A DNA stretch of 64,000 nucleotides, from assembly GCA_965276635.1 (NCBI GenBank), contig CBDIBC010000005.1:434001-498000 (forward strand), read 5' to 3'. Shown in pieces: positions 7,876 to 16,373 of this stretch (its first letter is position 1; the number at the start of each line of letters is the position of its first letter). This DNA comes from CBDIBC01 sp965276635. Lineage in GTDB: Bacteria; Actinomycetota; Acidimicrobiia; Acidimicrobiales; Palsa-688. The position numbers and the translations under genes are program-made. Below the pieces are notes generated by a model. That model made no database searches, was not told the origin of the DNA, and saw only the letters and a list, made by a program, of their open reading frames with translations.

Positions 7876-9069
7876 ATGGCCATCGAGAGCGCACCCAACA
7901 CCGACTGGCTGGTATCGGTCGACGACCACGTCCTCGAGCCGCCGGGCGTGTGGGTCGATCGGGTCCCGGCCAAGTACCGCGACATCGCACCCCACATGGT
8001 GGGGGACGGGAGCTCACAGGCCTGGGTCTACGAAGAGCGGCGTACCCAGATGGCCGGATTGGGGGCCTGCGCCGGGAAGTCCAAGGAGGAGTTCAGCCCG
8101 GAGCCCGTCACCTACTCGGACATGAGGGCCGGCTGCTACGACGCGGCTGAACGACTTCATGACATGGACCGCGCCGGAGTCATCTCCTCGCTGTGCTTCC
8201 CGTCGTTCCCCCGCTTCTGCGGGCAGGCCTTCTACGAGGCCAAGGACCGGACGCTGGCCATGCTGTGCCTGAAGGCTTACAACGACTGGATGATCGACGA
8301 ATGGTGTGGGTCGAGCCCGGGCCGGTACATCCCCCTGATCATCATCCCCCTGTGGGACCCGGTAGCCGCTGCGCAGGAGATGGAGCGATGCGCAGCCAAG
8401 GGGGCGCGGGCCTTCTGCTTCTCGGAGAACCCTGAGCCTCTCGGTCTCCCCACCATTCACGACGGCGGGCGGTACTGGGACCCGGTCATGGACACCGCCC
8501 AGCAGACTGAGTTGGTCGTGTGCATGCATGTGGGCTCGTCATCGACGCTTCCTCAGATCTGCACGGATGCGCCGTTCATGGCCAACCTGGCGTGGGGCGC
8601 CAACCGGACCTCCGGGACCATGCTCTCGTGGCTGTTCAGCGGCTACTTCCAACGCATGCCCGGTCTGAAGATCGCCCTCAGCGAAGGCGAGATCGGGTGG
8701 ATCCCCTATTTCCTGGAGCGAGCCGAGCAGGTCTACGACAAGCAGCGCTACTGGGCGGCTCGAGGCGTCACCTTCCAGGATCACGCCGGCAGTGAGATCA
8801 GCCTCGACGATCTGGACATCCGTCAGCTCTACCTCGACCACGTCTTCGGCTGCTTCATCGACGACGTGCACGGGCTGAACAATCTCGACGTCATCGGCGA
8901 GAACAACGTCATGATCGAGACCGACTACCCGCACTCCGACTCGACGTGGCCCGACTCCATCAAGTTGGCCAAGGAGCGGATCGCCCACCTGCCCGTCGAT
9001 GTGCAGGTTAAGGTCCTCCGTGGCAATGCCGAGCGCCTGTTCCGGTTCGAGTCGCCCTTGCCTGACTGA
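7876..9069 (+). CDS. Amidohydrolase family 2 metal-dependent hydrolase
   Basis: 397-residue protein of the amidohydrolase-related (PF04909-like) TIM-barrel group, which includes decarboxylases and C-C or lactone hydrolases. Landmarks are SVDDHVLEPPGVWVDRVP at the N-terminus (the metal-binding D-x-H equivalent), AFCFSENP in mid-sequence, a CMHVGSS segment with a likely metal His, and TDYPHSDSTWP near the end. The ATG is fixed by AGGGGAGGG about 4 nt upstream. It heads the divergent operon with the Liv transporter. The paired P450/CaiB operon suggests ring cleavage or hydrolysis of a CoA-pathway intermediate. Confidence 0.88.
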   Translation: MAIESAPNTDWLVSVDDHVLEPPGVWVDRVPAKYRDIAPHMVGDGSSQAWVYEERRTQMAGLGACAGKSKEEFSPEPVTYSDMRAGCYDAAERLHDMDRAGVISSLCFPSFPRFCGQAFYEAKDRTLAMLCLKAYNDWMIDEWCGSSPGRYIPLIIIPLWDPVAAAQEMERCAAKGARAFCFSENPEPLGLPTIHDGGRYWDPVMDTAQQTELVVCMHVGSSSTLPQICTDAPFMANLAWGANRTSGTMLSWLFSGYFQRMPGLKIALSEGEIGWIPYFLERAEQVYDKQRYWAARGVTFQDHAGSEISLDDLDIRQLYLDHVFGCFIDDVHGLNNLDVIGENNVMIETDYPHSDSTWPDSIKLAKERIAHLPVDVQVKVLRGNAERLFRFESPLPD

Positions 9070-9153
9070 CGCCGGCGCAGGGCGCTATCCGGTACATGTC
9101 GTCGGAGGACAGAAGGGCCGGATCGTTCCGGCGCAAATGGGGGAAAGCCAGAC

Positions 9154-11196
9154 ATGCTTCAGTATGTGATCGCCGGCCTTGCTCTTGGGGGCATCTACGC
9201 AATCTGCTCGGCGGGAATTGTCATCACCTACGTCTCGTCGGGGGTGCTGAACTTTGCCTTTGGTGCCATGGCGTTCTTCGTCGCCCGCTTCTATTACTAC
9301 CTGCACATACAACACAGCTGGTCGATCGTGGGGGCGGCAATCCTCTCCATCGGTGTCGCCGCGCCCCTGCTCGGGGTGGTCCTCTACTTCGGGCTGTTTC
9401 GCTTCCTCCGGCTGTCCCCGGTCCTGATCAAGATCGTCGCCACCCTCGGGTTGTCTGTGGCCCTGCCTGCCGTGGCCACGCTCATCTTCGGTAACCAATC
9501 CATCTTGAAAGCGCCAGGGCTGGCCCCCGAACCGGTCAAGGTGTTCAAGTTTCTCGGTACACCGGTCACCCTGGACCAGATCATCGTGTACATCAGCGTG
9601 GCCGCCACTGTCGTGGTCGGTGCCATCGTCCTACGTCGGACCGATATCGGATTGAAGACCCGGGCCATGGTCGACTCGCCGGCCATGACGGCACTGTCGG
9701 GGACCAATCCGGAGAGGGTCTCGGTCGGCGTCTGGGCAGTCAGCACGTTCTTCGCCGGACTGGCTGGGGTTCTGGCCGCGCCCATCATCGGACTCGAGCA
9801 GGCCAACTTCACCCTGCTGATCGCCGCCGCCTTCGCCGCCGTGATCGCGGCCAAACTGCGCAGCCTCCCTATCGCTGTCGGCGTCGGCCTGCTCATGGGT
9901 ATCGTGACGGCGATCGTCCAGCGCTACCTGCCTCCGTCGAGCACACTGACGGCGGACATCATCCCAAGCATCCCGTTCGCCTTCATCGCCGTCTTCCTCG
10001 TGTACCGCCTGATCCGAAGTGGGCGGATCAACGAGTCCGAAGGTGTCGGCGGAGCCCTGGATCGGGCTACCACCCCCCAAGGGGAGAGCCAGCTGGCCGC
10101 CACCGCCCGCGGACCGGGCTCCAAGCCGACGACGTTCGTCGGCCGGAATGCCGGGCCGCTCGTCATCTTGGCCATCGTGGCCCTGCTTCCGGCCATCCTC
10201 CAAGGATTCTGGGTGGGAGTGATCGCCCAGGGCATCGCCTACGGGCTCATCTATCTGTCCTTCACCATCGTCACCGGACAGGGCGGGATGATCTGGCTCT
10301 GCATGATCACCTTCGCAGGGATGGGCGCGCTGACCACCGCTCAGCTGGCCACCAACCATGGCTGGCCGATCCTGGCCGCCATCGTGGCCGGCGGGCTCAT
10401 CGTGGTGCCGGTGGGGGTGCTGATCGGCATCCTCACCATCCGATTGGGCAATCTGTACGTGGCTCTGGTCACGCTGACGTTCGCCTTGCTCGTCGAGAAC
10501 CTGGTCTTCCCCATCGCCCTGTTCGCCAACAGCGGCCTGGGGGTGAACGTTCCACAGCCCGGTTTCGCCTCCAGCCCCCGGGCCTTCGCCTACTTCGCCC
10601 TGGTTGTCTTCTGCCTGGTGTCCCTCGTTATCGTCAACCTCCGTCGTTCGACCACCGGTCTGGCGCTCGACGCGGTGCGGTGGAGCGAACCTGCCTCGCG
10701 AACCTTGGGCGTCAACGTCGTGCAGGTCAAGGTGATCACCGCTGGCCTGGCCGCGTTCGTGGCCGGCGTGGGCGGCGGTGTGCTGGCCAGCCAACAGATC
10801 TCCGCCCTGCCGGGCAACTTCGCAACGTTCCTGGGTGTGATCTGGCTCGCCGTCCTGGTCACCTTGGGCATCCGCTCGAACGTCGCCGCCCTGGTCGCCG
10901 GTGTGACCTATACCGTGCTGCCCGCCCTCTCGCAGTCGTACCTGCCGACGTGGACCAATCAGATCCCACCAGTCCTGTTCGGGCTTGGCGCCATCACCGT
11001 GGCCAAGTACCCAGAGGGAACCTTGGCCATGCAGGGCGAGCAGATCCGCCGGGCCGTGTACCGGCTGAGGGGGCAGGCGTCGACCGACTCATCGCTGCCG
11101 CCGCCCCCTCCACCTCTGGCGGTGGAGACCGGGGCCGACGGCGTGGCCAGCACGCCGAAGGCAGCCGCGGGGGTCACTCCCATGATGCCCAAGTGA
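9154..11196 (+). CDS. Fused LivH-LivM type ABC transporter permease
   Basis: 680-residue membrane protein joining both permeases of a branched-chain amino acid-type importer in one chain. Residues 1-290 are the LivH-like half (IAGLALGGIYAICSAGIV start, loop around SPAMTALSGTNPERV). A charged linker of about 45 residues follows, and 330-630 is the LivM-like half (GIAYGLIYLSFTIVTGQGG; EAA-type loop near SEPASRTLGVNV). A Pro-rich cytoplasmic tail closes it. The GTG of livG overlaps its stop. LivH-LivM fusions are known in actinobacteria. The likely cognate binding lipoprotein is at the far end of the divergent operon. Confidence 0.92.
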   Translation: MLQYVIAGLALGGIYAICSAGIVITYVSSGVLNFAFGAMAFFVARFYYYLHIQHSWSIVGAAILSIGVAAPLLGVVLYFGLFRFLRLSPVLIKIVATLGLSVALPAVATLIFGNQSILKAPGLAPEPVKVFKFLGTPVTLDQIIVYISVAATVVVGAIVLRRTDIGLKTRAMVDSPAMTALSGTNPERVSVGVWAVSTFFAGLAGVLAAPIIGLEQANFTLLIAAAFAAVIAAKLRSLPIAVGVGLLMGIVTAIVQRYLPPSSTLTADIIPSIPFAFIAVFLVYRLIRSGRINESEGVGGALDRATTPQGESQLAATARGPGSKPTTFVGRNAGPLVILAIVALLPAILQGFWVGVIAQGIAYGLIYLSFTIVTGQGGMIWLCMITFAGMGALTTAQLATNHGWPILAAIVAGGLIVVPVGVLIGILTIRLGNLYVALVTLTFALLVENLVFPIALFANSGLGVNVPQPGFASSPRAFAYFALVVFCLVSLVIVNLRRSTTGLALDAVRWSEPASRTLGVNVVQVKVITAGLAAFVAGVGGGVLASQQISALPGNFATFLGVIWLAVLVTLGIRSNVAALVAGVTYTVLPALSQSYLPTWTNQIPPVLFGLGAITVAKYPEGTLAMQGEQIRRAVYRLRGQASTDSSLPPPPPPLAVETGADGVASTPKAAAGVTPMMPK

Positions 11197-12044
11197 CCAC
11201 CCCGCCCGATGTTGCCGTAGAGGTGACCAACGACGCCATGCGGGCAACAGGCGTGACGGTCAAGTTCGGTGGCCTGGTGGCTCTGTCCGGCGTCAGTCTC
11301 GACGTGCGTCCCGGCGAGATCGTCGGTCTGGTCGGTCCGAACGGCGCCGGAAAGAGCACCCTGTTCAGCGTGCTGTCCGGCCTCCTCCGGCCCAACGCCG
11401 GACAGGTGCTCATGGGCGGTGCCGACGTGACCTCGGCCAACCCTCAGCAGCGGGCCCGCCTGGGCCTGGCCCGTACCTTCCAGCAGCCGGAGCTCTTCTT
11501 GAGCCGCACAGTCCGCGAGCATCTCGTCCTCGGGCACCGGGTCCACTTCGCCCGGCGACGGCTGTGGCGAGACCTGATCGATTTCCGCTCGCTACGGCCT
11601 CCGGGCGCGTTCGAGAAGGAACGGGTCGACGGGCTGCTCGAACTGCTCGACATCACCAGGATCGCGGACACCCCGGTCTCAGCCCTTCCGCTCGGCCTCA
11701 GCCGCCTGGTCGAGGTAGGGAGGGCGCTGGCCACGGATCCCAGTGTCCTGCTGCTCGATGAGCCCCTGTCCGGCCTCGATGTCCACGAGTCCAAGAACCT
11801 GGCTGATGTATTGCGGCAAGTGTCGATCGACCAGTCGGTCGCTCTCCTCTTGGTCGAGCACGACGTGGCCACCGTCTTGGAGCTCTCGTCCCGAATCTTC
11901 GTGCTGGACTTCGGCCAGGTCATCTCCTCGGGGACACCCGAATACATCCGCAATGACCCCGCAGTTCGCGCTGCCTATCTCGGGGACGACAAGTCGGCCG
12001 CTTCCAGCACGCCGGCCGGCGACGAGGTCGGGACGACATCGTGA
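11193..12044 (+). CDS. LivG-type ABC transporter ATP-binding protein
   Basis: 283-residue ABC ATPase. Walker A is GPNGAGKST, the signature is the degenerate LPLGLSRLVEVGRAL (a usual LivG form of LSGGQ), Walker B is LLLDEPLSGLD, and the switch His sits in LLVEHDV. Start taken at the GTG overlapping the livHM stop (GTGA). Ends in an overlap with livF. Energises import through the fused LivHM permease together with LivF. Confidence 0.93.
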   Translation: MTTPPDVAVEVTNDAMRATGVTVKFGGLVALSGVSLDVRPGEIVGLVGPNGAGKSTLFSVLSGLLRPNAGQVLMGGADVTSANPQQRARLGLARTFQQPELFLSRTVREHLVLGHRVHFARRRLWRDLIDFRSLRPPGAFEKERVDGLLELLDITRIADTPVSALPLGLSRLVEVGRALATDPSVLLLDEPLSGLDVHESKNLADVLRQVSIDQSVALLLVEHDVATVLELSSRIFVLDFGQVISSGTPEYIRNDPAVRAAYLGDDKSAASSTPAGDEVGTTS

Positions 12045-12754
12045 GCGATATGCTGACCATCGAGAATCTCGACGTCTGCTACGGGCCCTCACAGGCCCTG
12101 TTCTCGGTGTCGGTCTCCGTCCCGGCTCAGTCGGTCGTTGCCGTGCTGGGGGCCAACGGCGCCGGCAAGAGCACGTTGGCCTCCTCGATCTCCGGGCTGG
12201 TTCCTTCGACCGCCGGGACCGTCACCTTCGATGGTGTCGACATCACCAAGGCGTCGGCCTGCCGCATCCGGAAAAGCGGGCTGACCTACATCCCCGAGGG
12301 CCGAGGGATCTTCCCGGGCCTCTCCGTACTGGAGAACCTCCGGATGGCCGTGGGCCAGCAGAAACGGTCGGATCGGCCGGAGGCCATCGAGCGAGCCGTG
12401 ACTCTCTTCCCCATTCTGGGGACACGGGGCCACCAGCGGGCCGGGAGTCTCTCCGGCGGAGAACAGCAGATGCTGGCCCTGGCCCGGGCCTTGGCCGTCA
12501 CCCCCAAGATGATCGTGGCCGACGAGATGTCGCTCGGGTTGGCGCCGCTGGTGGCCGAGACGGTGTTCGAGGGGCTCGATCAGGCCCGCCGGACGGGTAT
12601 CACCATCATCCTCATCGAACAGTTCGTCCACCGCGCCCTGGCCATGGCCAACTGGTGCGTCATCCTCGTGCGAGGCCAGGTCGGCTGGTCTGGTCCGGCC
12701 TCAGAAGCCAGGGAGGAGGTTCTCGGTCGCTATCTCGGGCAATCGAGCACCTAG
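12041..12754 (+). CDS. LivF-type ABC transporter ATP-binding protein
   Basis: 237-residue ABC ATPase, typical LivF length. Walker A GANGAGKST, signature LSGGEQQMLALARAL, Walker B IVADEMSLGLAP, switch His replaced by Gln (LIEQ) as is usual in LivF. GTG start overlaps the livG stop (GTGA). Last gene of the plus-strand operon and convergent with tetR 34 bp later; the gap holds a short CCGAG-CTCGG hairpin that could help termination. Confidence 0.93.
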   Translation: MSDMLTIENLDVCYGPSQALFSVSVSVPAQSVVAVLGANGAGKSTLASSISGLVPSTAGTVTFDGVDITKASACRIRKSGLTYIPEGRGIFPGLSVLENLRMAVGQQKRSDRPEAIERAVTLFPILGTRGHQRAGSLSGGEQQMLALARALAVTPKMIVADEMSLGLAPLVAETVFEGLDQARRTGITIILIEQFVHRALAMANWCVILVRGQVGWSGPASEAREEVLGRYLGQSST

Positions 12755-12788
12755 GCCGAGCCCCCGACTCGGGTAGATCCGACCGTGT

Positions 12789-13478
12789 TCATCGTCGGCT
12801 CGTCGCCTTCCGGCTCTTCGGTCGCGTGGTGATGCCTTGCATGGCGGCGTGGCAGAAGTCCCAGATGTTCTCGGCCTCGTCCGCCGGATCAAGCGAGCCG
12901 ACAGCCAGAACGGCCGTGTGGTATCGAGCCAGGACGAGAGCCAAGACCATGTCAGCCGCCATATCCGGATCCACCCCGGGGTAGTTGCCGGCCGCCTTTG
13001 CCCCGATGATGGCTTCGGCCACCAGGTTCCGGTACGGAGCATCTGCGTTCTCGATCTCTCGCGGATAGTGCTCCATGAGACGAAGATGCTCACGAGCAAC
13101 CACCAAAGCATGCGAGGGGAGACCATCGGCGATGGTCAGGACAGGCGCGGTGATAATGATCTTCAACCGGCGTACCGGCTCGGTGACCGATTCAGCCTGC
13201 GCGGCGAAGCGGGCTGCCCCTTCTCGAACCAGCTCCTCGATCACGGCGAGCAGCAGCTCGTCCTTGCCACTGAAGTGGCGATAGAAGGTCTGGACCGATA
13301 CACCGGCCCGCTTGAGCACCGCGGTGAGGGTGAACGTGGAGCCCTCCTTCATGCCGAACTCCAGCGCCGCGTCCACGATCTGCTGCGTCGGGCCGATGGC
13401 CCGGGTGCGGGCTGCTTCCGCTGAGCGCTTGACGGAGCGATCGACCACCCGCTCCTGCCAACTCGGAATCGCACTCAT
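12789..13478 (-). CDS. TetR/AcrR-family transcriptional regulator
   Basis: 229 residues. The N-terminal helix-turn-helix spans about 48-75 (TLTAVLKRAGVSVQTFYRHF, then GKDELL), the classic TetR signature. The C-terminal ligand domain is unassigned. It lies convergent to livF and 72 bp downstream of the carboxylesterase on the same strand, with its own likely promoter. It is the only TetR protein near the P450 and Liv operons, so it is a candidate ligand-responsive repressor of them; this is inference. Confidence 0.9.
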   Translation of the reverse strand: MSAIPSWQERVVDRSVKRSAEAARTRAIGPTQQIVDAALEFGMKEGSTFTLTAVLKRAGVSVQTFYRHFSGKDELLLAVIEELVREGAARFAAQAESVTEPVRRLKIIITAPVLTIADGLPSHALVVAREHLRLMEHYPREIENADAPYRNLVAEAIIGAKAAGNYPGVDPDMAADMVLALVLARYHTAVLAVGSLDPADEAENIWDFCHAAMQGITTRPKSRKATSRR

Positions 13479-13486
13479 GGTCGGCG

Positions 13487-13492
13487 ATTTTA
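13487..13492 (-). promoter_or_regulatory. -10 box of a probable leaderless tetR promoter
   Basis: TAAAAT on the minus strand, separated by 8 nt from the tetR ATG, placing transcription start at or next to the start codon. No ribosome-binding site fits between them. Matches 5 of 6 bases of the TATAAT consensus in an otherwise GC-rich gap. Confidence 0.45.
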
Positions 13493-13550
13493 GCAGGACG
13501 CCACCCTTTAACCGGCAGCCGTCGCCAACCTGAGTCGGAAAAAGCGGGGC

Positions 13551-15098
13551 TCATCGTGGTCGGAGGATGTCGCGTGCGGGCCGCCTGGGGTCGGGGCCGA
13601 ACGAGCAGGATGCTCCCGTCGGGGTTGGGGTGCCGAGCAGCATCGTCGACGACGGGTCCGACAGATTTGGCCTCCACTCGGCGAGCTCGACGGTGGCGGG
13701 GTCGCCATGGGTCGCGAACCGTACCCATGCGTCCTGTACGACGGCGCAGAGCTCGCGGATTTCCGGTGTATACGGTCCGACGAACTCGGCGATGCCGGGA
13801 GCAGCGAAGGTGTCGAAGACGAAGGGGATCTCCATGGTGTGGGCGGCACCGTACGCGCCGCCGTTCGTCGGCGACTTCCACTCGAAGGAATAGCTCCATG
13901 TCGCAGCCCCACGACGACCGCGGGCATCGAGGAAGTCTGCGGTCGGCAGCCCGAAGATCTGGTCCGACAGCAACGCCCACCACAGGTCGTCCGCTGAGCC
14001 CGTGGGGTCGCGGCTCTGGTAGGCGGCGACGACCGTGGCGCTCTCCTCGCCGTACGACGCCCCGACCCTGGCCAACAGCTCCTCGGCCTCCACGGGAGGT
14101 TGGCCCGGCGCCAGCACCCTGACGATTCGCATCTCGTCCGCAGTGGTCCCGATCAGCACCGGGACATCGCTAGCGGCCCCCTTGGCGACCGCCTGGTTCG
14201 GGTGCTCGGGAATGGTGACGCCGTCCACGACCGGCTGCCAAGCGAACGCCCCCTCGCCGCCGGAGACTGCGGCCGTCTGCTGGCGGAGCGATATGGCCTC
14301 GCTCGTCGCCAGGACTTGCTCGGCGGGGAGGCGGCCGAGCTGGGCCAGCCCGGCATTCGACCACGGCAGGTCGAGCCTCCTGAACGCATCCTCGGCCAGT
14401 CGCCCCGAACTGGCCCGTCCGAGCGCCGTCGGGGTGCCGCTCTGCATGATGGCCCGATGGAACAGCCCTCGCGCTGGCGGCGCGGCCAGGATCGTCCCCA
14501 CGCTCATGGCTCCGGCGGACTCCCCGAAAAGGCAGACGTTCTGCGGGTCTCCACCGAAGGCGGCGATGTTGTCACGCACCCAGCCGAGCGCCGCCACCTG
14601 GTCGAGGAGGCCGAGGTTACCGCTCGAGGCGAAGTCGGGTCCTCCCAGCTCGGAGAGATCCAGAAAGCCGAAGGCGCCGAGACGGTAGTTGACCGTGACC
14701 ACCACCACGTCACCCCTCGCCGCCAGCGCCTCCCCGGCATACCACGACAACGAACCGGAGCCGTTCACGAAAGAGCCGCCATGCACCCACACCATCACGG
14801 GAAGAGGACCGGACGGGCGGACCGCCACCGAGGGAGTCCACACGTTGACGTAGAGGCAGTCTTCCGAGCACGCCCCGGGGAACCCTCTCCCGGTCTCGAG
14901 GACACTGGGGACCTGCATCGCAGCTGGTGCATGTCGGTCCGCGTCGCGGATGTCCTCCCAGGGAAGCGGTGGCTCGGGAGCCCGGTATCGAAGCGGGCCG
15001 AGCGGCGGCTGAGCGTACGGCACGCCGAGGTAGGCATCCACACCGCGCCCGCTCCGTCCGCGCAGACCACCAGCGCTGATCTCCACGACTGGATCCAC
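13551..15098 (-). CDS. Type-B carboxylesterase/lipase
   Basis: 515-residue alpha/beta hydrolase of the carboxylesterase type B family. The nucleophile elbow is GESAGAM with Ser near residue 195; the oxyanion segment is WVHGGSF; EDCLYVNVW is the family signature; the catalytic His lies in AAHTMEIPFVF and the acidic residue likely in ADEMRIV. No signal peptide, so cytoplasmic. An ATG two codons upstream directly abuts the GGGAG ribosome-binding site, so the GTG 6 nt after that site is the better start. It could release an alcohol or acid from an ester in the neighbouring catabolic route; substrate unknown. Confidence 0.92.
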   Translation of the reverse strand: MDPVVEISAGGLRGRSGRGVDAYLGVPYAQPPLGPLRYRAPEPPLPWEDIRDADRHAPAAMQVPSVLETGRGFPGACSEDCLYVNVWTPSVAVRPSGPLPVMVWVHGGSFVNGSGSLSWYAGEALAARGDVVVVTVNYRLGAFGFLDLSELGGPDFASSGNLGLLDQVAALGWVRDNIAAFGGDPQNVCLFGESAGAMSVGTILAAPPARGLFHRAIMQSGTPTALGRASSGRLAEDAFRRLDLPWSNAGLAQLGRLPAEQVLATSEAISLRQQTAAVSGGEGAFAWQPVVDGVTIPEHPNQAVAKGAASDVPVLIGTTADEMRIVRVLAPGQPPVEAEELLARVGASYGEESATVVAAYQSRDPTGSADDLWWALLSDQIFGLPTADFLDARGRRGAATWSYSFEWKSPTNGGAYGAAHTMEIPFVFDTFAAPGIAEFVGPYTPEIRELCAVVQDAWVRFATHGDPATVELAEWRPNLSDPSSTMLLGTPTPTGASCSFGPDPRRPARDILRPR

Positions 15099-15299
15099 CG
15101 ACATCTCCCGTCTTCACGCCGCCCCTGGTCTCCCCCAGATGGTAGTCCGACGACCCGGTCCGAACCGCCGAAAGGGGCCTACCCGCTGGGGTCGGCCGGC
15201 ACGAGCGCCACGCACAGACGCAGAGCCTCCGGCCCGATGGGCAGCCCGACGATGCACCTCGCCCGGTGACCATGACCTGAGTCGGCCATGGCGGCACGA

Positions 15300-15438
15300 A
15301 GGCGCCCGGGCTCGGGCGCAGTTTTGGTCGGGGGACGGTGAGGTCGGGCGCAGTTTTGGGTCCCCCACGACCACGATCGCGCCGAACCTCTCACCGGTAC
15401 CGCCAAAACCGCACCGAACCTCCGAGCCCGGCGCCCAT
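15300..15438. repeat. Nested inverted repeat, copy 1 of a dispersed family
   Basis: Intergenic block of about 140 bp. Outermost arms GGCGCCCGGGCTCG and CGAGCCCGGCGCC; inside them AGGTCGGGCGC (15341) faces GCGCCGAACCT (15379, 9 of 11 pairs), with GGTC/GACC at the centre. The 16-mer TCGGGCGCAGTTTTGG occurs twice, 32 bp apart. The minus strand shares GACCCAAAACTGCGCCCGACC with the block at 46.2 kb (that string continues there almost unchanged). It separates the esterase from an antitoxin remnant. Function unknown: RNA stem-loop, REP-like element or non-autonomous element are all possible. Confidence 0.6.
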
Positions 15439-15474
15439 CGTCACCGACGCCCACCCGCCGACGGCCTGACCGAG

Positions 15475-15660
15475 GACCTCGAAGCGGGCGACGCGCGGTT
15501 GTCCGAGATTGTCGACGGGGTGGAACGCCACCACGACCGGATCATGCTCACTCGCAACGGGAGCGCGGCTGCGGTGATCCTCAGTCCTGGCGATCTCGAG
15601 TCGCTCGAGGGAACGCTCTCCGTCCTCTCCGATCCCCCGTGCTTTGCCGGAGATCCGTAG
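15475..15660 (+). pseudogene. YefM/Phd-type antitoxin remnant
   Basis: The C-terminal 50 or so residues match the YefM/RelB-like antitoxin pattern: LSEIVDGVERHHDRIMLTRN, then a G-S-A-A-A-V-I-L-S-P-G-D-L-E-S-L-E stretch. The normal N-terminus is missing; upstream in-frame sequence is Arg/Pro-rich and runs into the repeat block, and the only in-frame start near the homology is a TTG (15499) without a clear ribosome-binding site. No toxin follows; the next gene is convergent crtYd. Best read as a decayed toxin-antitoxin locus, although a short TTG-started antitoxin is possible. Confidence 0.6.
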
Positions 15661-15671
15661 ATGGGAGTCGA

Positions 15672-15986
15672 TCACCTGACGATCTCGTCGCTCCCCGCTC
15701 CTTTGCCCACCCACAGCAGCAACACCAGCGTGACCAGGGCGAACCCGTACACGAAATCCTCGACGGGGATGTCCCACGGGAAGCGGATCCCGGCGTACTC
15801 GTGGCGGTTGTAGACGACCACCGGGGCCGACAGCTTGGTCAGCCAGCCGTCGACGGGGATCTGGAACGCCCAGGTGACGACGATGGTGATCCAGTACGAC
15901 GGGCGGCGGAACAGCCCGGTGCGGAGCCAGAGGAGCTCCACCAGGACCACCACGGCGGCGGCCACGAACGCCCACAGCGTGTACAC
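15672..15986 (-). CDS. crtYd: Lycopene cyclase subunit, CrtYd type
   Basis: 104-residue membrane protein with three predicted helices, carrying the second half of the heterodimeric lycopene beta-cyclase domain (FQIPVDGW and FPWDIPVEDFVYGFALV, the conserved P-V-E-D/E-F/V motif). GTG start one base after the stop of crtYc, so the two subunits are translationally linked. With CrtYc it cyclises lycopene ends in the membrane; whether beta or another ring type forms cannot be told from sequence. Confidence 0.88.
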   Translation of the reverse strand: MYTLWAFVAAAVVVLVELLWLRTGLFRRPSYWITIVVTWAFQIPVDGWLTKLSAPVVVYNRHEYAGIRFPWDIPVEDFVYGFALVTLVLLLWVGKGAGSDEIVR

Positions 15987-15987
15987 C

Positions 15988-16314
15988 TCAGCCGCGGCGG
16001 TTGGCGCGGGCCAGGATGCGGTTCACCACCTCGAAGGTGAGCAGCGCGCAGATGGGCACCGCCAGGAAGAACACCACCTCCTCGACGGGCAGGTGGCCCG
16101 GCAGGTCCCACCCGGTGATGTAGCGGGGGTTGTAGCGCCAGTGGCCGTGGGCGATGGCGCCGACGTCCCACAGCGAGAAGATGACCGCCGGCACCACCAG
16201 GGCCCGCACCATGCGCAGCGGGCGCCGCCACACCCGGGCCCCGAGGACCACCTCGAGCGGCAGGGTGAGCACCAGGCATGCCCCCATCAGCAGCAGGTAC
16301 TGGTAACGGTCCAC
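15988..16314 (-). CDS. crtYc: Lycopene cyclase subunit, CrtYc type
   Basis: 108-residue membrane protein with the first-half lycopene cyclase motifs: YLLLMGACLVLTLPLEVV, then the Y-I-T-G-W and HLPVEEVVFFLAVPI segments. A longer ATG reading exists (16344), but the GTG is preferred: it yields the usual N-terminus and lies 7 nt from a minus-strand TATCCT, as expected for leaderless transcription. Divergent from dxs, with the two promoters back to back, which suggests joint control of isoprenoid supply and carotenoid ring formation. Confidence 0.88.
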   Translation of the reverse strand: MDRYQYLLLMGACLVLTLPLEVVLGARVWRRPLRMVRALVVPAVIFSLWDVGAIAHGHWRYNPRYITGWDLPGHLPVEEVVFFLAVPICALLTFEVVNRILARANRRG

Positions 16315-16321
16315 GGTTGGC

Positions 16322-16366
16322 AGGATAGGTGGGCGTCCCAGCATCGGACCCGGTGGCGAGTACGGT
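16322..16366. promoter_or_regulatory. Back-to-back leaderless promoters of crtYc and dxs
   Basis: Minus strand TATCCT (16327-16322) ends 7 nt before the crtYc GTG. Plus strand TACGGT (16361-16366) ends 7 nt before the dxs ATG. Neither start codon has a convincing ribosome-binding site, which fits leaderless mRNAs for both. Sequence-based prediction. Confidence 0.5.
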
Positions 16367-16373
16367 GAGGCGC

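Noticed and set aside
15139..15474. Full-length gene ending in the antitoxin-like segment
   Set aside because: The upstream part translates the palindromic repeat and is Arg/Pro-rich; only the last 50-60 residues resemble an antitoxin.
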